Assembly (NCBI RefSeq): GCF_003160695.1
Contig: NZ_QGDD01000002.1
Span: 248,001-312,000 of the forward strand
Reading direction: 5' to 3'
Origin: Nocardioides silvaticus
GTDB taxonomy: Bacteria > Actinomycetota > Actinomycetes > Propionibacteriales > Nocardioidaceae
DNA length: 64,000 nt
Shown: in pieces, positions 16,447-24,418 of the stretch
Layout: every line of letters begins with the position of its first letter
How positions within the stretch are numbered: the stretch's first letter is position 1
The notes under the pieces: generated by a model
What the model saw: the letters and a program-made list of their open reading frames with translations, nothing else
The model's database searches: none
Told to the model about the DNA's origin: nothing
Made by a program: the position numbers and the translations under genes

Positions 16447-16806
16447 GTGGCGACCAAGAGCCGGCTGCGGCGCACGATCAGCAGGTGGGCCAGCCCCGAC
16501 GAGGCCGAGGCCCGCGACCTGCGGAAGACCTTCGCCGGCAGCGGTGTCGTCACCATCGCGGACGCGCCCGCCCGGACCCCCGTGCAGCTGCGCGGCTCCC
16601 TGCGCACGGTGACCCTGCGCCCGCGCGGCGGGGTGCCCGCCCTGGAGGCGGAGCTGTACGACGGCACGGGCACTCTCACCCTGATCTGGCTCGGCCGCCG
16701 GCGGATCGCCGGCATCGGCCCCGGGCGGTCCATCGAGGTCTCCGGCCGCGTCGGTGAGCACGACGGGCAGCGCATCCTCTACAACCCGCGTTACGAGCTC
16801 CTGTGA
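16447..16806 (+). CDS. OB-fold nucleic-acid-binding protein
   Basis: 119 residues with an OB-fold like that of RecG/AspRS anticodon domains. A basic N-terminus (ATKSRLRRTISRWASPDEAEA) is followed by strands VQLRGSLRTVTLRPRGG, LEAELYDGTGTLTLIWLGRR and SIEVSGRVGEHDGQRILYNP. It probably binds single-stranded nucleic acid, but this is only inferred from the fold. It matches the small OB gene at this position in the conserved dut cluster (Rv2694c). It starts at GTG 16447, 18 bp after the DUF3710 stop, and overlaps the next gene by GTGA. Confidence 0.87.
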   Translation: MATKSRLRRTISRWASPDEAEARDLRKTFAGSGVVTIADAPARTPVQLRGSLRTVTLRPRGGVPALEAELYDGTGTLTLIWLGRRRIAGIGPGRSIEVSGRVGEHDGQRILYNPRYELL

Positions 16807-17588
16807 GCGACCGGGACGAGGAGGTCGTGGCGGCCGAGGACCCGGCCGACGAGGACCACTCGCTCACGACCGAGGCCGCGAAGAAGATCGGCGTCGCGAC
16901 CGTCGAGGCGCTGGTGCGCCACCAGCTCGCGGCGTCGCTCGGCGGGAAGCGCGGCATGCTCGAGGCGGCGATTCCGGGGATCATCTTCACCGCGATCTGG
17001 CTGCCGACGAAGGAGCTGGAGGCGGCCCTGGTCGCGAGCCTGGCCGTCGCAGGAGCCGCGCTGCTGCTGCGGATCGTGCAGCGCAGCTCGACGCAGTACG
17101 TCTTCAACGCGATCTTCGGCATCGGCCTCGGCTGGGTGTTCGTGCGCTGGGCCGAGTCCTCGGGTGGGTCGGAGTCCGACCAGGCCCTGGCCTTCTTCCT
17201 GCCCGGGATCCTCATCAGCCTCGGCTACACCGTCGTGATGGGCGCCTCGTGCCTGATCGGCTGGCCGGTGCTCGGGTTCATGCTGGGCGTCGCCACCGAG
17301 GACGCGACCGGGTGGCACGAGAACAAGCAGGTGGTGCGGCTGTGCAGCAGGCTCACCTGGGTCATGCTGCTGCCCGGCGCGATCGGGGTGCTGCTCCAGG
17401 GCCCGGTCTGGCTGCTCGGCCACTACGACAGGATCGACACCGACGTGGCCGTCGTGATCATCGCGGTGCTGCGCACCGGCCTCGGGTGGGCGCTGCGGAT
17501 CGGCTCGTGGGCGCTGATGATCTGGCTCCTGGCCCGCAACGCGACACCGTTGGAGGCGCCGGAGGGGAAGGCCGCCGAGAGCTCGTAG
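16803..17588 (+). CDS. DUF3159 membrane protein
   Basis: 261 residues. An acidic cytosolic head (about 1-30) precedes about six hydrophobic segments. The family start is LGGKRGMLEAAIPGIIFTAI and the mid-region is LFFLPGILIS-like (ALAFFLPGILISLGYTVVMG). DUF3159 proteins are conserved inner-membrane proteins of unknown function in the dut cluster (Rv2693c). It starts at GTG 16803, coupled by a 4-bp overlap to the OB-fold gene. It is the last gene of the rightward dut operon, converging on the trkA pair with 10 bp between. Confidence 0.88.
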   Translation: MSDRDEEVVAAEDPADEDHSLTTEAAKKIGVATVEALVRHQLAASLGGKRGMLEAAIPGIIFTAIWLPTKELEAALVASLAVAGAALLLRIVQRSSTQYVFNAIFGIGLGWVFVRWAESSGGSESDQALAFFLPGILISLGYTVVMGASCLIGWPVLGFMLGVATEDATGWHENKQVVRLCSRLTWVMLLPGAIGVLLQGPVWLLGHYDRIDTDVAVVIIAVLRTGLGWALRIGSWALMIWLLARNATPLEAPEGKAAESS

Positions 17589-17598
17589 CGAGCGGGCC

Positions 17599-18273
17599 TC
17601 AGTTGCCGGGGTGGGCGCTCGGCGCCAGCAGCGTCTCGAGCTCGTCCTCGGCCTCGGCGGGCACGACGAACAACAGCTCGTCACCGGCCTCGACCGGCTG
17701 CTCCGGCGTCGGCACGTAGACCTGCCCGTCCCGCAGGATCGTGACGAGGGCGCAGTTCTCCGGGAGCGGGATCAGCCCCGAGACCTTGCCGACGTACGGC
17801 GAGTCCGCGGGGAGCGTCATCTCGACCAGGTTGGCGTTGCCCTGGCGGAACGTGAACAGCCGCACCAGGTCACCGACCGTCACCGCCTCCTCGACGAGGG
17901 CGGACATGATGCGCGGCGTCGACACGTTCACGTCGACCCCCCACGCCTCGGTGAAGAGCCACTCGTTGTTGGGGTGGTTGACGCGACCGACGGTGCGCGG
18001 GACGCCGAACTCGGTCTTGGCGAGCAGCGAGGTGACCAGGTTGGCCTTGTCGTCGCCGGTCGCGGCGATCACGACGTCGCACTTGTCCAGGCGGGCCTCC
18101 TCGAGCGACGACAGCTCGCAGCTGTCGGCGAGGAGCCACTCGGCGTCGGGCACCCGCTCCGGGCGGATCGACGAGGGCGACTTGTCGATGAGCAGGACCT
18201 CGTGACCGTTCTCGATCAGCTCTCGGGCGATGGACCTGCCCACGGCGCCGGCGCCGGCGATGGCGACTCGCAT
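17599..18273 (-). CDS. TrkA-family potassium uptake regulator (CeoC-like)
   Basis: A 224-residue RCK protein. An N-terminal Rossmann domain (MRVAIAGAGAVGRSIARELI; NAD-binding GxGxxG) covers about 1-135 and a TrkA_C domain about 140-220 (VEMTLPADSPYVGKVSGL...GDELLFVVP). It forms the cytosolic gating ring of a Trk/Ktr-type K+ transporter and senses nucleotide. It is second in a two-gene operon with the similar upstream gene, as with ceoB/ceoC in mycobacteria. GGAGGAGCGG precedes the ATG. No Trk membrane subunit is nearby; the APC permease on the other side is the obvious candidate partner. Confidence 0.9.
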   Translation of the reverse strand: MRVAIAGAGAVGRSIARELIENGHEVLLIDKSPSSIRPERVPDAEWLLADSCELSSLEEARLDKCDVVIAATGDDKANLVTSLLAKTEFGVPRTVGRVNHPNNEWLFTEAWGVDVNVSTPRIMSALVEEAVTVGDLVRLFTFRQGNANLVEMTLPADSPYVGKVSGLIPLPENCALVTILRDGQVYVPTPEQPVEAGDELLFVVPAEAEDELETLLAPSAHPGN

Positions 18274-18285
18274 GTCCGCTCCTCC

Positions 18286-18951
18286 TCAGTCCCCGTGACC
18301 CGGTCCGGCCGCGAGCGCGTCGTAGGCGTCGCCCGCGTTCTCCTCCCGCACGACGACGTGCAGCAGGTCGCCCTCCTGGAGCACGCTGTCACGGGTGGGC
18401 AGCATGCCCTCGCCGAGCCGGTCGATCCACGCGACGCGGGCCCGGGCCTGCTCCTGGAAGGTGCCGACCGACGAGCCGACCCACGCCTCGGGCACGACCA
18501 TGTGGTCCATGCGGATGGTGCCGGACGGGTCGCGGAAGTCCGGCTCGGCACCGGCGGGCAGCAGCCGACGGAGCACCTGGTCGGCCGTCCACTTCACCGT
18601 CGCGACGGTCGTGATGCCGAGGCGCTGGTAGACCTCGGCGCGGCCGGGGTCGTAGATCCGGGCGACGACCTGCTGGATGCCGAACGTCTCGCGGGCCACG
18701 CGCGCAGCGATGATGTTGGAGTTGTCACCGCTGGAGACCGCGGCGAACGCGTCGGCACGGCGGATGCCGGCCTTCTCCAGCACCTGCTGGTCGAAGCCGA
18801 TGCCCGCGACCTTGTCGCCGTTGAAGCCGGGACCGAGCCGCCGGAACGCGTCCGGCTCGCTGTCGATGACGGCCACGGTGTGGTTGCGGTCCTCCAGGCT
18901 GCGGGCGAGCGTCGATCCGACGCGGCCGCAGCCCATGATCACGACGTGCAC
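18286..18951 (-). CDS. TrkA-family potassium uptake regulator (CeoB-like)
   Basis: A 221-residue RCK protein paired with the CeoC-like protein. The N-terminal NAD-binding domain reads MHVVIMGCGRVGSTLARSLE, with an acidic residue ending strand 2 (VAVIDSEPDAF). The C-terminal TrkA_C domain covers about 140-215. Region KWTADQVLRRLLPAGAEPDF is well conserved in the CeoB group. It starts at GTG 18951: TAGCGT ends 6 nt upstream on the minus strand with no Shine-Dalgarno (leaderless). The divergent APC permease starts 106 bp away. The C-terminus ends 12 bp before the next gene. Confidence 0.9.
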   Translation of the reverse strand: MHVVIMGCGRVGSTLARSLEDRNHTVAVIDSEPDAFRRLGPGFNGDKVAGIGFDQQVLEKAGIRRADAFAAVSSGDNSNIIAARVARETFGIQQVVARIYDPGRAEVYQRLGITTVATVKWTADQVLRRLLPAGAEPDFRDPSGTIRMDHMVVPEAWVGSSVGTFQEQARARVAWIDRLGEGMLPTRDSVLQEGDLLHVVVREENAGDAYDALAAGPGHGD

Positions 18952-19057
18952 GGTTGAACGCTATAGCAGGGGCGGGCGGACGGTGCGCAGCGGCGGTGGC
19001 TCGGCGGTCGCGGCCGAAGTCCTCCGGATCGCCCGCCATGCCCTAACGTTGTCGCAC

Positions 19058-21109
19058 GTGGGTGTCGGCGACGTCTCGAAGCGGATCCTGCTCGGGCGGA
19101 AGCTCAGGAGCGCTCAGCTGGGGGAGACCCTTCTCCCCAAGCGTGTCGCCTTTCCGGTCTTCGCGAGTGACGCGCTGTCCTCGGTCGCGTACGCCCCTGA
19201 CGAGATCTTCATCATCCTGGCGCTGGCGGGGGTCGCGTTCTACTCGCTCAGCCTCTGGGTAGCCCTCGCGGTCGCAGCGGTGATGGCGGTCGTCGTCGCG
19301 TCCTACCGGCAAAACGTCCACGCCTATCCGTCGGGCGGGGGCGACTACGAGATCGCCACGGCGAACCTCGGCCCGCGTGCCGGTGTCGCGGTCGGCAGTG
19401 CTCTCATCGTCGACTACGTGCTCGTGGTGGCGGTGTCGCTCTCCTCTGCCGCGCAGTACGTCGCGTCGGCCGCCGACTTCTTCGCCGACCACCGCGTGGT
19501 CGTCGCGGTGGCGCTCGTCGTGTTCCTGACCCTGATGAACCTGCGGGGGGTCCGGGAGTCCGGGACCTCCTTCGCGATCCCCGCCTATGCCTTCATGGTC
19601 GCGTTGATCGGGACGTGTCTCTGGGGCGGCTACCGAGCGCTCGTGGGGGACCTGCCCGATGCGGAGAGCGCCGCGCTCGACATCCTCCCGGCTGAGGGAT
19701 ACGAAGGGACGCTGACCACGCTGGCGCTGGTGTTCCTCGTGGCCCGAGCGTTCTCCTCCGGATGCGCCGCCCTCACCGGGGTGGAGGCGATCTCCAACGG
19801 GGTGCCGGCGTTCAAGCGGCCGAAGGCCCGCAACGCGGCGACCACGCTCTTCCTGCTGGGCATGGTCGCCGTGACCTTGATGCTCGGCGTCGTCTCGCTG
19901 GCGAACGCGATGAACGTCAAGTACGTCGACCCGCACGACCTGGACCGACTCGTGCGCTCCGACGGCACCTCGGTCGGCGATGACTACCACCAGGACACCT
20001 TGATCGCGCAGATCGCTCACGGCGTCTTCGACGGCTTCCCGCCTGGCTTCTACTTCGTGGTGATCGCGACCGGCGTGATCCTGGTGCTCGCCTCGAACAC
20101 TGCGTTCAACGGCTTCCCGGTGCTCGGCTCGATCCTGGCCAAGGACGGCTTCCTGCCCCGCCAGCTGGCTGCCAGGGGAGACCGTCTCACCTACAGCAAC
20201 GGCATCATCATCCTGGCCGCCATGGCGACGGCGCTGATCATCGCGTTCGAGGCCGAGGTCACGCGGCTCATCCAGCTCTACATCGTGGGTGTGTTCGTCT
20301 CGTTCACCCTCAGCCAGCTCGGGATGGTTCGGCACTGGACTCGTCATCTCGCGTCCGAGCGCGACGCGGCGGAGCGCCGGCGCATGCAACGCGCCCGGAT
20401 GATCAACGGCACCGGCTTCGCGATGACCGCTGCCGTCCTGCTCGTCGTGCTGATCACCAAGTTCCTCGCCGGCGCCTGGTTGACGGTGCTCGCGATGGGG
20501 GCCTTCATCGCGCTGATGGCCGCCATCAAGCGCCACTACGACCACGTCGCCATCGAGATCGCGGCCGACGAGTCGGACAAGGCGCTGCCCACCCGGGTGC
20601 ATGCCATCGTGCTGGTCTCCAAGCTCCACAAGCCGACGCTGCGTGCGCTCGCCTTCGCCAAGGCGACCCGGCCGAACTCGCTCGAGGGTGTCTACGTCTC
20701 CGTCGACAACGCCGAGACCGCGCGGCTGATGGAGGAGTGGGACGACCGCAACCTCGGCGTGCCGTTGAAGATCCTGCACTCGCCGTACCGCGAGGTGGTC
20801 AAGCCGATCGTGGAGTACGCCTCCGCGATCCGCGGCGCGAACCCGCGGGCGGTCGTCGCCGTCTACATCCCGGAGTACGTCGTCGGCAGGTGGTGGGAGC
20901 AGCTGCTCCACAACCAGACCGCTCTGCGGCTGAAGGGCCGGCTGCTGTTCACGCCCGGGGTCATGGTCACCTCCGTCCCCTACCAGCTGCGCTCGTCGGA
21001 GATCGCCCGCGAGCGCGAGGCCCGCGAGGAGGCTCGCGGCTACCGCGGTGACCTGCGCCAGGGCCGGGTGCGCGAGGGTGGCGGGGATCGCGACCGGCAG
21101 GTCCAGTGA
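19058..21109 (+). CDS. APC-superfamily permease with C-terminal cytosolic domain
   Basis: 683 residues. About 12 membrane segments occupy residues 45-500 (PSGGGDYEIATANLGPRAGV is the APC consensus loop; LTGVEAISNGVPAFK). A soluble C-terminal domain of about 150 residues follows (HAIVLVSKLHKPTLRALAFA, then a Usp-like alpha/beta pattern). It resembles the KUP/APC group with a nucleotide-binding tail, so K+ or amino-acid import is plausible. The same gene sits next to ceoB/ceoC in M. tuberculosis (Rv2690c), favouring K+. It starts at GTG 19058: TAACGT at 19044-19049 lies 8 nt upstream (leaderless). It overlaps the RNA methyltransferase by GTGA. Confidence 0.88.
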   Translation: MGVGDVSKRILLGRKLRSAQLGETLLPKRVAFPVFASDALSSVAYAPDEIFIILALAGVAFYSLSLWVALAVAAVMAVVVASYRQNVHAYPSGGGDYEIATANLGPRAGVAVGSALIVDYVLVVAVSLSSAAQYVASAADFFADHRVVVAVALVVFLTLMNLRGVRESGTSFAIPAYAFMVALIGTCLWGGYRALVGDLPDAESAALDILPAEGYEGTLTTLALVFLVARAFSSGCAALTGVEAISNGVPAFKRPKARNAATTLFLLGMVAVTLMLGVVSLANAMNVKYVDPHDLDRLVRSDGTSVGDDYHQDTLIAQIAHGVFDGFPPGFYFVVIATGVILVLASNTAFNGFPVLGSILAKDGFLPRQLAARGDRLTYSNGIIILAAMATALIIAFEAEVTRLIQLYIVGVFVSFTLSQLGMVRHWTRHLASERDAAERRRMQRARMINGTGFAMTAAVLLVVLITKFLAGAWLTVLAMGAFIALMAAIKRHYDHVAIEIAADESDKALPTRVHAIVLVSKLHKPTLRALAFAKATRPNSLEGVYVSVDNAETARLMEEWDDRNLGVPLKILHSPYREVVKPIVEYASAIRGANPRAVVAVYIPEYVVGRWWEQLLHNQTALRLKGRLLFTPGVMVTSVPYQLRSSEIAREREAREEARGYRGDLRQGRVREGGGDRDRQVQ

Positions 21110-22209
21110 GTCGATCGCGCCGGCCCCGGGCCCGCCAGCAGCGCGGCCGATCGGTCGTCGGGGAGCGTTATGAGACCGTCGTCGGTCCGGTGGCCCACGG
21201 CGGCCACTGCGTCGCGAGGGTCGGTGAGGAGCAGCGGGTCGTCTTCGTCCGGCACGCCCTCCCTGGCGAGCGGGTCGTCGTCGAGCTCACCGAGGGCACC
21301 GAGGGCGACCGGTTCTGGCGCGGCGACGCCGTCGAGGTGCTCACCCCCGCCGCCGACCGCGTCGTCCCGCCCTGCCCCTACGCGGGTCCCGGGCTGTGCG
21401 GCGGCTGCGACTTCCAGCACGTGTCGCTGGCCGGGCAACGGGCGCTGAAGGCGGAGGTCGTCCGGGAGCAGCTGCGCCGGCTGGCGCGTCTCGAGGTCGA
21501 CGTCGAGGTGGAGGCCGTGCCCGGCGACACCGATGGACTGGGCTGGCGGACCCGCCAGCGCTACGTGCCGCTGGGCGGTGGTGCCCGCGGCATGCGGAAG
21601 CACCGCTCCCACGAAGTGATCCCGGTCGAGCGCTGCCTGATCGAGTCGCCGGAGGGTCCGTCGTACGAGGTGCGGGGGAGCTGGTTCGAGGTGGCGGCCG
21701 GAGGTTTCTGGCAGGTCCACCCCGGCGCGCCCGAGGCGCTGGTCGCTGCCGTGCTCGAGGCGCTGGACCCCCGGCCCGGTGAGTCGGCCCTCGACCTCTA
21801 CGCCGGCGTCGGGCTGTTCAGCCGGTTCCTGCTGGACGCAGTCGGTCCGGACGGCCGGGTCTGCGCCGTGGAGGGCGACGCCCCCGCCGTACGCCTGGCG
21901 AAGCGCAACTGTCCTGGCCTTCACGCCACCGCCGGCGACGTCGGCACCGTGCTGGCGACCGAGTACGACGCGCCGTTCGACCTCGTGGTGCTCGACCCAC
22001 CGCGCGTCGGGGCGAAGCGGGCGGTCGTCGAGCAGGTGGTCGACCGGCGGCCGCGCGCCGTCGCCTACGTCGCCTGCGACCCGGCCGCCCTCGCTCGCGA
22101 CGTCGCGATCTTCGCCGAGCACGGCTACGTGCTGCAGGGCCTGCGGGCCTTCGACCTGTTCCCGATGACCCACCACGTCGAGTGCGTCGCGCTGCTGTCG
22201 CCGCGTTAG
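21106..22209 (+). CDS. TrmA/RumA-family SAM-dependent RNA m5U methyltransferase
   Basis: 367 residues. A basic tail is followed by a TRAM domain (about 20-80, VGPVAHGGHCVARV), the iron-sulfur site (CPYAGPGLCGGC plus RCLIESP) and the SAM domain from about 220 (LDLYAGVGLFSRFLLDAVG). The catalytic segment is AYVACDPAALARDV, the usual Ser/Ala-x-Cys-x-Pro loop. It transfers methyl to C5 of a uridine in rRNA or tRNA; which one cannot be said. It starts at GTG 21106, overlapping the permease by 4 bp. The same pair is kept in mycobacteria (Rv2689c). A short hairpin follows at 22221-22236. Confidence 0.92.
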   Translation: MSRSRRPRARQQRGRSVVGERYETVVGPVAHGGHCVARVGEEQRVVFVRHALPGERVVVELTEGTEGDRFWRGDAVEVLTPAADRVVPPCPYAGPGLCGGCDFQHVSLAGQRALKAEVVREQLRRLARLEVDVEVEAVPGDTDGLGWRTRQRYVPLGGGARGMRKHRSHEVIPVERCLIESPEGPSYEVRGSWFEVAAGGFWQVHPGAPEALVAAVLEALDPRPGESALDLYAGVGLFSRFLLDAVGPDGRVCAVEGDAPAVRLAKRNCPGLHATAGDVGTVLATEYDAPFDLVVLDPPRVGAKRAVVEQVVDRRPRAVAYVACDPAALARDVAIFAEHGYVLQGLRAFDLFPMTHHVECVALLSPR

Positions 22210-22220
22210 CCCGATCGACG

Positions 22221-22236
22221 TAGCCCACCGGGGCTA
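22221..22236. terminator. Short hairpin after the RNA methyltransferase
   Basis: TAGCCC-ACCG-GGGCTA, starting 12 bp after the stop and followed by GTCCATTTGC. It is short, so only a weak terminator candidate. Confidence 0.4.
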
Positions 22237-22315
22237 GTCCATTTGCCTCATGGTGCCGAGCGGCCGGGTGACCTTTGCTGGATCCCTCAGTCCTCGACGA
22301 AAAGGGAGAGAGCCC

Positions 22316-22840
22316 ATGCTCGGCAAGCTCAAGGACAAGATGACCTACGCCAACGTCGCCAGCACGCTCGCGCTGGTGATCGCCGTCGGCGGTGGGGGCG
22401 CGGCAGCAGCCGCAGCGATGATCCCCAACAACTCGGTCAACTCGGCGAAGATCGTCAACAACTCGGTGAAGAGCAAGGACATCAAGGACGGCACGCTCGG
22501 GGCCCGTGACCTCACCGGCGGAAAGATCGGCGTCGCCCGCGGTTACGCATGGATCGATGACGGCGCCACGGCGCTGAACACGCCGGTGACCTTGACCAAT
22601 GGTTACGTCTTCAACGCTTCTGGTCAGCCGGTGACCGTGACCCGCAACAGCCCTGGCAACTACACCGTGACGTTCGAGGGCAACAACTGGGGACCGGGCC
22701 ACGTCCAGGTGACGGCGTACTCAGCAGGATCGATCTTCTGCAACAGCAACGGTTGGGGTGCACCGTCCGCCAGCGTCGAGTGCTTCGACGCTGCGGGCAA
22801 CAACGCGGACGCCCGGTTCGACATCGCGGTCTTCGAGTAG
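22316..22840 (+). CDS. Secreted/surface protein with short Asn-Ser-Val repeats
   Basis: 174 residues. The N-terminus MLGKLKDKMTYANVASTLAL has a hydrophobic Gly/Ala segment to about residue 37 that could be a signal peptide or anchor. Near residues 38-65 a repeat follows (NNSVNSAKIVNNSVKSKDIK: N-S-V-x-S-x-K/D-I every 10-11 residues), likely a beta-solenoid or fibre stalk. The C-terminal domain (about 80-174) has PGNYTVTFEGN, GHVQVTAYSAGSIFC, VECFDAAGNNADARF and two Cys, a beta-sandwich pattern common in secreted actinobacterial proteins. The function is unknown. GGGAGAG lies just before the ATG. The 106-bp upstream gap holds the promoter. Confidence 0.75.
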   Translation: MLGKLKDKMTYANVASTLALVIAVGGGGAAAAAAMIPNNSVNSAKIVNNSVKSKDIKDGTLGARDLTGGKIGVARGYAWIDDGATALNTPVTLTNGYVFNASGQPVTVTRNSPGNYTVTFEGNNWGPGHVQVTAYSAGSIFCNSNGWGAPSASVECFDAAGNNADARFDIAVFE

Positions 22841-22862
22841 GGGTCGGTCGCGACTCCTCGTG

Positions 22863-22899
22863 CCTGCCCGCGCGCCGACGAGATCAGTGCGCGGGCAGG
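22863..22899. terminator. Bidirectional terminator hairpin between convergent genes
   Basis: CCTGCCCGCGC (22863-22873) and GCGCGGGCAGG (22889-22899) pair perfectly over 11 bp with a 15-nt loop. It sits between the surface-protein gene and the minus-strand gene whose stop (22884-22886) is in the loop. Confidence 0.65.
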
Positions 22900-23729
22900 A
22901 TCACGTTCAGCTGGTTGAGCTCGCCGGCGGCGACGGAGAGGGTGCCGCCGTCGTACGGCCGGCCGGCGTGCCACTGCGGCGTCGACACCCGCACCTGGTA
23001 GACCCCTGCGGGGACCTCGAGCTCGAAGTCGCCGTCGGGTCCGACCGCGGCGCCGTAGTCGTCCGGGCCGTCGAGCTCGAGCCGGCCGCGGGTCACGAAC
23101 TCGCCCGTGCCCAGCCCCGGGCCGCCGACGAGCACCACCACCCCGACCACGGTGCCGTTGGTCGACCGGGGGTCGACGTAGGTGTAGGGCCCAACCCGCA
23201 CCGGTGGCGTGGCCGCCCCACCGGCCGGGCACGACGTCGGGCCGAAGCCGGGGACCTCGAGCTCGAGGTCGGCCGCGACCCTGAGGATGATCCCGTCGTT
23301 GTCGACCCCCTCGCAGTAACGGCCGACCGACCAACCGAGGGTGACCAGCACCGGCTGGTCGGGGAGCACCACGAGTTCCTGCGGCTCGCCGAGCCGCTCG
23401 TCGAGCACCGTCGCGACGTCGGCGGGCACGCCCTGGTCCAGCACGACGACGCCGGGGAACCTTCGCACGGTGCACGGCTCGACCCCCGGCGCCAGGCGGA
23501 GGGTCGCCGTCAGGTAGGTGGTCTCCCCGGCGACCGCGGGCTCCTCGTCGTCGGCCACCAGGTCGCCGCCGCCGCAGTCGGGCGCCGCCCGCGCCACCGG
23601 CGACACGAAGGGGTCCCGGGCCGGGTCGTCGCCGCCCTCGCCCCGGAGGGCCACGACGACGACGAGCGCGACCACGACGACCGCGGTCGCCGCGGCCGCG
23701 GCCCGTTCCCGGCTGGAAGGTGGAGGCAC
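22884..23729 (-). CDS. Membrane-anchored extracytoplasmic protein of unknown function
   Basis: 281 residues. One N-terminal membrane segment (about 9-29, AAAAATAVVVVALVVVVALR) is followed by an exported domain with four Cys (PDCGGG, PCTVRR, RYCEGVD, TSCPAG). The C-terminal 60 residues (DDYGAAVGPDGDFELEVPAG, YQVRVSTPQWHAG) look like a carboxypeptidase-regulatory-type beta-sandwich. The family is not recognised. It starts at GTG 23729, 10 bp after the stop of the DHFR-like gene on the same strand, with GGTGACCC upstream, so it is probably in that operon. Its 3' end converges on the surface protein across a good hairpin. Confidence 0.7.
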   Translation of the reverse strand: MPPPSSRERAAAAATAVVVVALVVVVALRGEGGDDPARDPFVSPVARAAPDCGGGDLVADDEEPAVAGETTYLTATLRLAPGVEPCTVRRFPGVVVLDQGVPADVATVLDERLGEPQELVVLPDQPVLVTLGWSVGRYCEGVDNDGIILRVAADLELEVPGFGPTSCPAGGAATPPVRVGPYTYVDPRSTNGTVVGVVVLVGGPGLGTGEFVTRGRLELDGPDDYGAAVGPDGDFELEVPAGVYQVRVSTPQWHAGRPYDGGTLSVAAGELNQLNVILPAH

Positions 23730-23739
23730 CGGCGTCGGG

Positions 23740-24315
23740 TCACCTCACCACGTCGAAGATCTGCTTCTGGATGCCGTTGGCGTAGGTCTCGCTCTCGACG
23801 AGGCGGAGACGGTGCTTGTCGGTCGAGGTGTCGTCCCACAGCCGCTTGCCCGTGCCGAGGACGAGGGGGAACACCAGCAGGTGGTAGCGGTCGACGAGGC
23901 CGGCGGCCGCGAGCGACTTGGCGAGGCCCGAGCTGGCGTGCACCGAGATCGGCCCGCCGTCGGTCGCCTTGACCGCGGCGACGTCGTCCGTCGAGCGCAG
24001 GATCGTGATGTCACCCCAGTCGTCGACCAGCTGGTCGTCCTGGAGGGTGGTGGACACGACGTACTTGGGGAGGGCGTTGTACCGCGGGAACTCCTCGGTC
24101 ATCGACGGCCAGACGGGGGCGAACAGCTCGTAGCTGGCACGGCCGAGCATCAGCGCCCCGGCCTCGTCCTGCTCCTGCGCCTTCAGTGCGTAGGCCTCCG
24201 GCACGTAGTCCACGTCCTTGAACGACCAGCCGGCGTGCGGGTGTCCTTCGTCGCCTCCGGGCGAGTCGATGACGCCGTCGAGGGTGATGAACTCGGTGAC
24301 GTAGAGCGTGCGCAT
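23740..24315 (-). CDS. Dihydrofolate reductase-like (RibD C-terminal domain) protein
   Basis: A 191-residue cytosolic protein of the RibD_C/DHFR-like superfamily. It starts MRTLYVTEFITLDGVIDSPG, has ALMLGRASYELFAPVWPSM and ends with LVFPLVLGTGKRLWDDT. The fold binds NAD(P)H, and these stand-alone proteins are of uncertain substrate and are not true folate DHFRs. AAGGAGAACCC precedes the ATG. The 103-bp upstream gap contains a 17-bp palindrome. It is first in an operon with the membrane-anchored gene downstream. Confidence 0.88.
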   Translation of the reverse strand: MRTLYVTEFITLDGVIDSPGGDEGHPHAGWSFKDVDYVPEAYALKAQEQDEAGALMLGRASYELFAPVWPSMTEEFPRYNALPKYVVSTTLQDDQLVDDWGDITILRSTDDVAAVKATDGGPISVHASSGLAKSLAAAGLVDRYHLLVFPLVLGTGKRLWDDTSTDKHRLRLVESETYANGIQKQIFDVVR

Positions 24316-24350
24316 GGGTTCTCCTTGGTCGGGGTGTCTTTACCTCACCA

Positions 24351-24367
24351 CGAACGAGGGTCGTTCG
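24351..24367. promoter_or_regulatory. 17-bp palindrome upstream of the DHFR-like gene
   Basis: CGAACGA-GGG-TCGTTCG, 36 bp upstream of the start on the minus strand. The perfect 7-bp arms suggest a dimeric-repressor site. The 7-nt separation of CGAAC/GTTCG does not fit the actinobacterial LexA box (4-nt spacer). Confidence 0.45.
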
Positions 24368-24418
24368 ATACGACAGGTCCCTCGGATTTCTCGTGCCGGG
24401 GCGCTCTCGTTGCGTCGG

